Shown here: positions 1 through 5,118 of the stretch, piece after piece
How the letters are laid out: every line of letters starts with the position of its first letter
How positions within the stretch are numbered: the stretch's first letter is position 1
Assembly (NCBI GenBank): GCA_013415795.1
Contig: JAAEEL010000007.1
Coordinates: 1-11,546 of the forward strand
From: Methanocellales archaeon
GTDB taxonomy: Archaea; Halobacteriota; UBA148
Length of the DNA stretch: 11,546 bases
Direction of reading: 5' to 3'
Translations under genes and position numbers: made by a program
The notes under the pieces: generated by a model
Database searches by the model: none
What the model saw: the letters and a program-made list of their open reading frames with translations, nothing else
Told to the model about the DNA's origin: nothing

Positions 1-267
1 ATAGTCCTGCTCTTCGGAGCGACTAAGCTACCAGAGCTAGCGAAATCCATGGGCAAGTCTATGGGCGAGTTCAAGAAGGCACAAAAAGAAGCAGAGATAG
101 AGCTGAAGCATTTTGAGCGATCCTTAGGGGACACCACCTTAGACGAGAAGAAGGTTAAGATAAAGAAAACAGCAGAAGAACTTGGCATCGATACCGAAGG
201 CAAGACAGACGATGAATTGCTGGATGCCATTCAGGACACGCTGAGCAAGAGAGAGGAAGTAAATTAA
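1..267 (+). CDS. tatA: TatA/Hcf106 family protein translocase subunit, 5' truncated by window edge
   Basis: This is the pore-forming TatA-type subunit of the twin-arginine translocase, which exports folded proteins across the cytoplasmic membrane. The frame is open from base 1 and gives 88 residues up to the TAA at 265-267. It begins within the end of the transmembrane helix and hinge (IVLLFGATKLPELAKSMGKS), followed by MGEFKK, the classic start of the TatA amphipathic helix. A charged Lys/Glu-rich tail follows. Roughly the first 15-20 residues are missing, so the start lies outside the window. An ATG at 49 is internal to the amphipathic helix and is not the start. The gene ends only 6 nt before the tRNA 5' end. 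Two other genes here (4174 and 10039) carry Tat-type leaders. A TatB-like role cannot be excluded, but archaea normally use TatA/TatC. Confidence 0.9.
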   Translation: MVLLFGATKLPELAKSMGKSMGEFKKAQKEAEIELKHFERSLGDTTLDEKKVKIKKTAEELGIDTEGKTDDELLDAIQDTLSKREEVN

Positions 268-273
268 TTTTGG

Positions 274-545
274 AGCGGGGTGGGGTAGTCAGGAGATCCC
301 GACGGGCTCATAGCCAACTTTTAAATAAAAGGTTGTTTTTTGCCCCACAGAAACGCCTTCATTCTTCAAAATAAGAAGATAAGGCAAATCAAAAGTGATA
401 AACTCACAAATGCTCGACAGCACCCTAAAAATCATGGTTAAGGCAGAAATCCTCCGATGGAGGAGATTACTAATCCTTGAAGGATTAACCTTTCTGTGGT
501 TGGTGAGAGACCCGTAGATCGGTGGTTCAAATCCACTCCCCGCTA
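274..545 (+). tRNA. initiator tRNA-Met (CAT) interrupted by an intron
   Basis: The exons 274-312 and 510-545 join to a 75-nt tRNA. The acceptor stem AGCGGGG (274-280) pairs with CCCCGCT (538-544); A545 is the discriminator and CCA is not encoded. The anticodon CAT is at 309-311, in a stem with three consecutive G-C pairs (304-306 with 511-513). The T stem is GGTGG/CCACT with one G-U pair, and the T loop is TTCAAAT (526-532). The D loop carries GG at 292-293, and the D stem has three G-C pairs. The A1-U72 pair and the three G-C pairs of the anticodon stem are initiator hallmarks in archaea, so this is the start-codon tRNA and not the elongator or an Ile2 tRNA. The intron lies between positions 37 and 38. 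I see no TATA box at a suitable distance upstream. Confidence 0.95.
313..509 (+). other. tRNA intron (197 nt) with canonical bulge-helix-bulge splice sites
   Basis: The exon-intron junctions fold into a textbook hBHBh' motif. The central 4-bp helix is CTCA (307-310) with TGAG (504-507). The 5' bulge is T311-A312-G313, cut after A312. The 3' bulge is A508-G509-A510, cut after G509. The intron-side helix is CCAAC (314-318) with GTTGG (499-503), and the exon-side helix is the anticodon stem. This predicts removal by the archaeal splicing endonuclease. The intron is long compared with usual archaeal tRNA introns. It contains several potential hairpins: 355-359/381-385 extended by 362-366/373-377, 411-414/419-422, 450-455/459-464, and a perfect 7-bp stem at 471-477/481-487. 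It is too short for a homing endonuclease, and no ORF of note was found. Confidence 0.93.
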
Positions 546-590
546 TTATCGGCCCAGGAAAGTATTAACTAAATTAAATTAGATTTTCAT

Positions 591-597
591 AAAAAAA
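591..597 (-). terminator. T-run terminator downstream of the hsp20 gene
   Basis: On the minus strand seven consecutive T residues lie about 18 nt beyond the hsp20 stop codon. Archaeal RNA polymerase terminates at oligo-T stretches without needing a hairpin. This fits the end of the three-gene heat-shock operon and separates it from the tRNA gene read in the opposite direction. Confidence 0.5.
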
Positions 598-614
598 TTA
601 AGATGAAAACAAAC

Positions 615-1103
615 CTATTCCACCTTGATTGAAGTCCTATCTTTTTTAAGATTCACTCTCTTGAGAGTTACATCTAGAACACCATTCTTGTAGCTGGCTT
701 TTGCACTGTTGGTGCGTACACTTACCGGTAGTTTTACCTTTTCGGAGTATTCTATATTTTCAGTCTTAGCACTAATGTCCAGTGAAGTTTCAGTTGCATC
801 TAATTTTATATCCTCTTTATCAACGCCAGGCATCTCTGCAATCACATGGACTTCGTCTTCTGATTCAAATACGTCGATGATGGGCTTTCTTTCACCTATT
901 TCGAATCCATGACTAGATGGGTGTATGTTTCCGAACTCTTGAATATCTGGCTCCTCACCAGGTCTTTGCGTTAGCGAAAATCCATAGATAAATGGTTTAC
1001 TCTTCATCTCATCCATGTCTATGGATTCAAACATTCGCTCTATTATCTCTTCCAAGTTTCCGAATATGTTGTAATCTCCTGGTATCCTATCTTTTTTCTT
1101 CAT
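615..1103 (-). CDS. hsp20: Hsp20 small heat-shock protein
   Basis: This is an ATP-independent chaperone (holdase) of the alpha-crystallin family that forms oligomers binding unfolding proteins in the cytoplasm. It has 162 residues, a normal length. A variable N-terminal region (1-70) is followed by the alpha-crystallin domain (about 72-150), with the family signature KNGVLDVTL at 139-147. The C-terminal tail holds an I-x-V oligomerisation motif (I159-K-V161). The ATG at 1101-1103 is preceded by a strong GAGGTG ribosome binding site that overlaps the TGA stop of the upstream cdc48 gene, and the two genes are 12 nt apart. This indicates co-transcription and possibly translational coupling. The gene is the last of the regulator-cdc48-hsp20 operon and should be induced on heat stress through the operators near 3968-3997. 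Confidence 0.94.
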   Translation of the reverse strand: MKKKDRIPGDYNIFGNLEEIIERMFESIDMDEMKSKPFIYGFSLTQRPGEEPDIQEFGNIHPSSHGFEIGERKPIIDVFESEDEVHVIAEMPGVDKEDIKLDATETSLDISAKTENIEYSEKVKLPVSVRTNSAKASYKNGVLDVTLKRVNLKKDRTSIKVE

Positions 1104-1115
1104 ATTTTATGCACC

Positions 1116-3320
1116 TCATGCATATGCATACTTGTCGAAATCTTCAGTATTGGCCATATCCTCAAACTTTTCGAAGGTCGCTCTTGATACTGCAGGTTTT
1201 ACCTTTTTAATCGCGGCATCAAAGTGCTCCTTTTTTATCACGATGTTTTTGGCACCCTCTTTTATATGTTCTGGCTCCACTCCTGATTCAATAAACTCTC
1301 GTAGTGCAAGCATTACTGCCTCTCTGCATATTACCTCTATATCTGCGCCTACATATCCACTTGTATTTTTAGCTAAATCTTTTAGGTCAACGTCATCTAC
1401 TATGGGCTTACCCTCTAGATGTATGCTGAAAATCTTCTCCCTCGCTTCTTCGTCAGGAGGCCTGATATAGATCAATCGGTCGAGCCTACCAGGACGTAGA
1501 AGTGCCTGATCTATCATGTCTGGTCTGTTGGTTGCAGCCAAAACTACAACGTCTTTCAGCTCCTCTAATCCATCCAACTCAGTGAGTATCTGGCTAACGA
1601 CACGTTCCGTCACATGAGAGTCTGAACTACCCCCTCTTGTAGGGGCGATCGAATCCATCTCGTCTAAGAATATTATCGTTGGGGCCGATTGTCTTGCTTT
1701 TCTGAAGATTTCTCGGACAGCCTTCTCTGATTCACCAACCCACTTTGAAAGTAATTCAGGACCTTTGATAGAAATGAAGTTCGCATTACTCTCATTGGCA
1801 ACTGCTTTTGCGAGCATCGTCTTGCCGGTTCCGGGTGGACCAAATAGCAATATACCTTTGGGAGGCTCTGTGTGAAGAGTTTCGAACACTTCGGGATAAT
1901 CAAGTGGCCATACCACCGCCTCTATGAGCTCCTGTTTAGCTTTCCCAAGACCACCGATATCCTTCCATTCTACCTTGGGGACTTCGATGAAAACCTCTCT
2001 CATCGCTGATGGCTCAATGTTTTTAAGAGACTCACTGAAACCCTCCTTCGTGACGATTAATTTTTCAATTACCTCGGGAGGAATATCCTTTTCAATGTCT
2101 ATTTCCGGCAAAATTTTACGTATTGCGTGCATAGCCGCCTCCTTGCACAGTGCTGCTATGTCTGCGCCTACAAAACCATAGGTTATGTCTGCCAGCTCTT
2201 TTAGGTCGACGTCCTCCGAAAGAGGCATACCTCTTGTATGTACTTGAAGAACTTCATAACGTCCGTTTCTGTCTGGAATTCCAATTTCGATCTCTCTGTC
2301 AAATCTTCCACCTCTTCGCAAAGCAGGATCAAGCGCATTTGGTCTGTTGGTAGCACCGATCACTATAACCTCTCCTCTTGCTTTTAGTCCATCCATAAGA
2401 GAAAGGAGTTGGGCAACTACGCGACGTTCCACTTCTCCGGTCACTTCTTCTCTTTTCGGAGCAATTGCATCTAATTCGTCAAGAAAGATTATGGATGGGG
2501 CAGACTTTTCAGCCTCATCGAAAATGTCTCGGAGTTGTTTTTCGCTCTCACCGTAGAATTTGCTCATGATCTCCGGACCGCTGATGGGTATAAAGTTCGC
2601 ATCCGTCTCTCCTGCAACGGCTTTCGCGATCATAGTTTTACCGGTTCCCGGTGGTCCATAGAGTAGCACTCCTTTTGGTGGGTCGATGCCCAATTTCTGA
2701 AATATCTCTGGGTGTCTGAGTGGAAGCTCTATCATCTCTCTTATAAGGGAAATTTCACGTTTTAGTCCACCAATATCCTCGTACGTTATCTGTGGTGCTG
2801 TCCTTTCTACTTCCTCAACGGGCCTTTCTTGTAAAATGATCCGTGTATTTTTTGATGTTATCACGATTCCGGATGGCTGCGTTGTTGTTACTATGAATGT
2901 GAGAGGACTGCCCATCATCTCCATCCTTATTTTTTGTCCTTTAATTACGGGGCGGCCTTCCAGTATCTTCTCCAACTGATATCCAATCACTTTAATAACT
3001 TCTTTTCTGATTTGAACTGTAGGTGCGACTGTTATGCGGTTTGCCTCTTTTGCATCCACTTTGCTTACTTTAACTTTATCATCTATGCCAACGGCTGCAT
3101 TGTTCCTGATGTTGCCGTCTATTCTGATAATCTCTTTGCCTGTATCGTCAGAATATCCGGGCCATACTATGGCAGCAGCCGTATGTTTACCTTGTATCTC
3201 GATGGTATCACCGCTCACGAGTCCCAGCTTTTTCATGGTGACCATGTCTATTCTGGCGATCCCCCTTCCAGCATCCCTATGGTATGCTTCCGCCACTTTT
3301 AGCGTGACTTCTTCTGACAT
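1116..3320 (-). CDS. cdc48: Cdc48/VAT-type AAA+ ATPase (unfoldase)
   Basis: This is a hexameric ATP-driven protein unfoldase, the archaeal relative of p97/VCP. It has 734 residues, the usual full length. The N domain (about 1-180) comprises the double-psi barrel and second barrel. D1 has Walker A at 222-229 (GPPGTGKT), Walker B FLDELD with D281-E282, and arginine fingers R336/R339. D2 has Walker A at 494-501, Walker B FLDEMD with D553-E554, and arginine fingers R609/R612. The last three residues, AYA, fit a loose Hb-Y-X pattern, the type of tail that docks on the 20S proteasome. The ATG at 3318-3320 is preceded by AGGTGAGAG, which overlaps the TGA of the regulator gene 7 nt upstream. The gene sits between the regulator and hsp20, as I recall for Archaeoglobus fulgidus. 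The domain identity is certain; the proteasome link is inference. Confidence 0.97.
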   Translation of the reverse strand: MSEEVTLKVAEAYHRDAGRGIARIDMVTMKKLGLVSGDTIEIQGKHTAAAIVWPGYSDDTGKEIIRIDGNIRNNAAVGIDDKVKVSKVDAKEANRITVAPTVQIRKEVIKVIGYQLEKILEGRPVIKGQKIRMEMMGSPLTFIVTTTQPSGIVITSKNTRIILQERPVEEVERTAPQITYEDIGGLKREISLIREMIELPLRHPEIFQKLGIDPPKGVLLYGPPGTGKTMIAKAVAGETDANFIPISGPEIMSKFYGESEKQLRDIFDEAEKSAPSIIFLDELDAIAPKREEVTGEVERRVVAQLLSLMDGLKARGEVIVIGATNRPNALDPALRRGGRFDREIEIGIPDRNGRYEVLQVHTRGMPLSEDVDLKELADITYGFVGADIAALCKEAAMHAIRKILPEIDIEKDIPPEVIEKLIVTKEGFSESLKNIEPSAMREVFIEVPKVEWKDIGGLGKAKQELIEAVVWPLDYPEVFETLHTEPPKGILLFGPPGTGKTMLAKAVANESNANFISIKGPELLSKWVGESEKAVREIFRKARQSAPTIIFLDEMDSIAPTRGGSSDSHVTERVVSQILTELDGLEELKDVVVLAATNRPDMIDQALLRPGRLDRLIYIRPPDEEAREKIFSIHLEGKPIVDDVDLKDLAKNTSGYVGADIEVICREAVMLALREFIESGVEPEHIKEGAKNIVIKKEHFDAAIKKVKPAVSRATFEKFEDMANTEDFDKYAYA

Positions 3321-3327
3321 TTCTCTC

Positions 3328-3960
3328 TCACCTGATATACCATTTTTTTTGTCTTTCTGCTATGACTCTTTTTTCTTTCAACCGATTAAGACTTCTTTCG
3401 ATTTTGTTGACAGAGATGTTTAATTCCTCTGAAAGCATCTCTGGTGTTTTGGATTCTCCCACCAAAGCCAATAGCATCTCAGCTTCTATGGGATCTGATG
3501 TTATCCGATCGATCATTTCGGAGCATATGTTCATAAGCTCAACGATCCTTGCTTGAGCGGACCTTTGTGCTAGTTTCAATTCTCTGCGTAATGAGTGCAA
3601 TCGCCGTAGTTCTTCATTATGATTCAGCAGTGCGTTCATCGAACCGTACTCCTGCCTCAGCTTTCTGCGCTCTTCGGCGTTTATCATGATTGAGTTTGTC
3701 TCTACCCCATACATGTAGGGTGATACGGATACCTCTAGTTGGACATTATCTGCGATATGAAAGTATTTGCGCCGTCTGGCGTTGGAGCATTCGATGAGAC
3801 CTGCCTTTTCCAACATGTCTAGATGTCCCAGGATGGCTTTAGGACCTACGTTCAGCTGATCTACGATCTCGGAGATATAATAGGGTCTATGGGAAAGCAG
3901 TTTAAGTATCTTTCTCCTGTTTTCGTTGCCCAGTATGTCCAGCAGTTTAGCAGAATCCAT
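3328..3960 (-). CDS. hsr1: ArsR-type winged-helix heat-shock regulator, HSR1-like
   Basis: This is a predicted transcriptional repressor of the heat-shock operon it heads. It has 210 residues from the ATG at 3958-3960. An N-terminal ArsR-like winged helix-turn-helix (about 4-75) has its recognition helix near 39-52 (GPKAILGHLDMLEKAGLI). A charged helical stretch (about 94-150), rich in Arg, Leu and Glu, probably mediates dimerisation. A second small HTH-like segment lies at about 158-208. I chose this ATG over the in-frame GTG at 3967-3969, because GTGAG just upstream of the ATG can act as ribosome binding site and the GTG lies inside the operator palindrome. The order regulator-cdc48-hsp20 matches A. 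fulgidus AF1298-AF1297-AF1296 from memory, and the promoter holds that regulator's CTAAC-N5-GTTAG motif. Pyrococcus Phr is a functional analogue with a comparable fold. Fold and operator support are strong; orthology was not tested. Confidence 0.88.
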   Translation of the reverse strand: MDSAKLLDILGNENRRKILKLLSHRPYYISEIVDQLNVGPKAILGHLDMLEKAGLIECSNARRRKYFHIADNVQLEVSVSPYMYGVETNSIMINAEERRKLRQEYGSMNALLNHNEELRRLHSLRRELKLAQRSAQARIVELMNICSEMIDRITSDPIEAEMLLALVGESKTPEMLSEELNISVNKIERSLNRLKEKRVIAERQKKWYIR

Positions 3961-3967
3961 AGCTCTC

Positions 3968-3997
3968 ACTAACTTTAAGTTAGTAACCTTAAGTTAG
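3968..3997 (-). promoter_or_regulatory. tandem heat-shock operators overlapping the operon's start site
   Basis: Site 1 (3969-3983) is an exact CTAAC-TTTAA-GTTAG, part of a perfect 17-bp palindrome ACTAACTTTAAGTTAGT (3968-3984). Site 2 (3983-3997) is GTAAC-CTTAA-GTTAG, one mismatch from the motif. The two overlap by one base. The motif CTAAC-N5-GTTAG is the one I recall for A. fulgidus HSR1. On the minus strand the pair lies 17-46 nt downstream of a TATA box centre, covering the expected start site near 3985. A bound regulator would block polymerase, which implies autorepression of the whole operon. Confidence 0.85.
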
Positions 3998-4006
3998 CGA
4001 TTATAA

Positions 4007-4014
4007 TATATAAA
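4007..4014 (-). promoter_or_regulatory. TATA box of the heat-shock operon
   Basis: Read on the minus strand the sequence is TTTATATA, a near-ideal archaeal TATA box. With initiation about 25 nt downstream, the transcript would start near 3985, inside the operators, and have a leader of roughly 25 nt before the ATG at 3960. The start position is inferred from spacing only. Confidence 0.7.
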
Positions 4015-4031
4015 GATTTCTATTGGTGCAT

Positions 4032-4064
4032 CTGTTAACTTATAGATTGTAAGCAAGTTAACAG
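4032..4064. repeat. 10-bp perfect inverted repeat with 13-bp spacer in the divergent promoter region
   Basis: CTGTTAACTT (4032-4041) is the exact reverse complement of AAGTTAACAG (4055-4064). Each arm carries GTTAAC and the AAGTTA core that also occurs in the HSR1-type operators. The element lies about 20 bp upstream of the heat-shock TATA box and about 75 bp upstream of the TATA box of the divergent lipoprotein gene. It could be a distal operator or a site for another regulator, or form a hairpin in a longer transcript. Its function is unknown. Confidence 0.6.
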
Positions 4065-4137
4065 CTAAATTTATCTCACAAGGATTTAACAGAACCAAAA
4101 GAACAAAAAACGCTGGAGATAACAGGTTTGTGAAAAC

Positions 4138-4145
4138 TTTATATG
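4138..4145 (+). promoter_or_regulatory. TATA box of the Tat lipoprotein gene
   Basis: TTTATATG lies 36 to 29 nt before the ATG at 4174. Initiation about 25 nt downstream would fall near 4167, giving a leader of only a few bases. A weak AGGA (4168-4171) sits just before the start codon. Assigned from spacing and composition only. Confidence 0.5.
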
Positions 4146-4173
4146 ATATGTTGGACAATATAATATAGGAACT

Positions 4174-4539
4174 ATGAATATTGGAAGGCGTGAGTTCCTC
4201 AAGTTTATCGCATTTGCAGGAGCTATAGCCGCCATGGGTTTTTCAGGATGTGTGTCATCTCCAGAGCCCATGCCAAATCCCACACCCCTTCCCACACCCA
4301 TACCTACTCCGAAACCCCCTTCATCAGAGCCTACGCCGACTTATTCACCTATAAATAAAAGATTTGCTTATGTGGGTACGGAAACTAAGATATGTCCACA
4401 GTGTGGTTCCACCATGTACCTCGTAAACTACCTGGGTCTACGGTGGTTCTGTGAAAATGATTCATACAGTGGATATTCTGAGCTAGTAACGGAGCCAGAA
4501 ATTTTGAGAAAATACGGCTATACAGATCAACTCAAATAA
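4174..4539 (+). CDS. Tat-type lipoprotein with Pro/Thr linker and zinc-ribbon-like domain
   Basis: I do not recognise this 121-residue protein as a named family. The N terminus has a twin-arginine motif (RREFLKF, R5-R6), a hydrophobic stretch (11-24) and a lipobox-like F-S-G-C with Cys26. It is therefore probably exported folded through Tat and anchored by lipid on the outer face of the membrane. Residues 29-59 are a Pro/Thr-rich spacer (PTPLPTPIPTPK) that would hold the C-terminal domain away from the membrane. That domain has CPQCG (C74, C77) and a third cysteine C93 in RWFCEND, but no fourth cysteine where a zinc ribbon would have one. It might be a three-Cys metal site completed by another residue, or a partly degenerate ribbon. 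The gene is divergent from the heat-shock operon and monocistronic or followed by a doubtful 36-codon frame. The signal peptide is well supported; the function is unknown. Confidence 0.8.
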   Translation: MNIGRREFLKFIAFAGAIAAMGFSGCVSSPEPMPNPTPLPTPIPTPKPPSSEPTPTYSPINKRFAYVGTETKICPQCGSTMYLVNYLGLRWFCENDSYSGYSELVTEPEILRKYGYTDQLK

Positions 4540-4653
4540 AGGTAATGATGTCTCCGCCTATATACTTGAATATCAAAGATTCAATAACAACAAGGTCATC
4601 CGAGTTCAATGAAAAGGTTGGTAAGCATAATGTGGGATTTGAGCGAAACCGTT

Positions 4654-4661
4654 AAAAAAAA
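4654..4661 (-). terminator. T8 run downstream of the 112-residue gene
   Basis: On the minus strand an uninterrupted run of eight T residues lies about 45 nt beyond the stop codon of the gene at 4706-5044, after very AT-rich DNA. This is a plausible archaeal oligo-T terminator for that transcript. Confidence 0.5.
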
Positions 4662-4705
4662 TAAAATTTAAAATTTAAATGAAGAAGAAACTATTTAGAT
4701 TTAAT

Positions 4706-5044
4706 TTATCCAAATATCATTCCAATGCCTGTTGCAGCTGAATCCTCCTCGGTCTTGATTTTTTTTATTATATCTTTAGACTCTTTTCCGGAGAGCTTCT
4801 CGATCGGAAGATCGCCCAATAATCCATCTATTTCTTTAAGCTTCTCAGGGAGTGCAGATATGTATAAAAAGTACCCTTTACGATCTGATCCAAGTAACTT
4901 AGATTCTCGAACTATGTAGCCTGTTCTCTTGAGTATGTCGTCTTCCAAGATAATGTCAACTTCCTTCTTTACATCATAATCGTAGAAATATAACGTCTTC
5001 AAATGCTTCCCTCCATTTCCAACCACATACACATTACTTAGCAT
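4706..5044 (-). CDS. conserved-looking hypothetical protein, 112 residues
   Basis: I do not recognise this protein. It is soluble-looking, with no cysteine, no signal peptide and no membrane helix. The N-terminal half alternates hydrophobic and charged residues (KTLYFYDYDVKKEVDIILED), suggesting beta strands. The middle has GYFLYISALPEKLKEIDGLL and a Lys/Glu-rich helix follows (about 83-100). It ends in a Gly-rich tail, GIGMIFG. Codon use and composition resemble the neighbours, so it is probably a real gene. The ATG at 5042-5044 has at most a weak AGG upstream. It is on the same strand as hypD, 74 nt downstream of it, but T-rich DNA (about 5085-5112) and a palindrome lie between, so it probably has its own regulated promoter. 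I propose no function. Confidence 0.75.
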   Translation of the reverse strand: MLSNVYVVGNGGKHLKTLYFYDYDVKKEVDIILEDDILKRTGYIVRESKLLGSDRKGYFLYISALPEKLKEIDGLLGDLPIEKLSGKESKDIIKKIKTEEDSAATGIGMIFG

Positions 5045-5057
5045 AAACCTATGGTAT

Positions 5058-5078
5058 GTAAAAGTTTTTAACTTTTAC
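5058..5078 (-). promoter_or_regulatory. 9-bp perfect inverted repeat upstream of the 112-residue gene, candidate operator
   Basis: GTAAAAGTT (5058-5066) and AACTTTTAC (5070-5078) are exact reverse complements separated by TTT. On the minus strand the palindrome sits 13 bases before the ATG at 5044. It lies just downstream of a TATA-like TTTTTAAATC near 5086-5095, so it covers the likely start site around 5063. That position fits a repressor operator. It could also form an RNA hairpin close to the start codon. Confidence 0.55.
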
Positions 5079-5118
5079 TTAACGATTTAAAAATCAAAGA
5101 AAGAAAACCCAATAGACT

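Noticed and set aside
313..509. Homing endonuclease or box C/D guide RNA in the tRNA intron
   Set aside because: The intron is far too short for a LAGLIDADG protein. GTGATAA at 395-401 resembles box C with one mismatch, but there is no CUGA box D partner.
1132..2556. Several plus-strand frames opposite cdc48 and one minus-strand alternative frame at 1673-1903
   Set aside because: All are shadows of the cdc48 coding sequence; no protein family is recognisable.
2934..3423. Overlapping open frames on the plus strand opposite cdc48 and the regulator
   Set aside because: They lie antisense to strongly conserved coding sequence, have Ser/Phe/Cys-rich composition typical of antisense frames, and lack a promoter or ribosome binding site.
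3967..3969. GTG as the start of the regulator gene
   Set aside because: It lies within the operator palindrome with no ribosome binding site, whereas the ATG at 3958-3960 has GTGAG just upstream.
4086..4301. Minus-strand frame opposite the lipoprotein start, Gly-rich N terminus
   Set aside because: The Gly-rich stretch is the reverse complement of the Pro-rich linker codons; it is a shadow.
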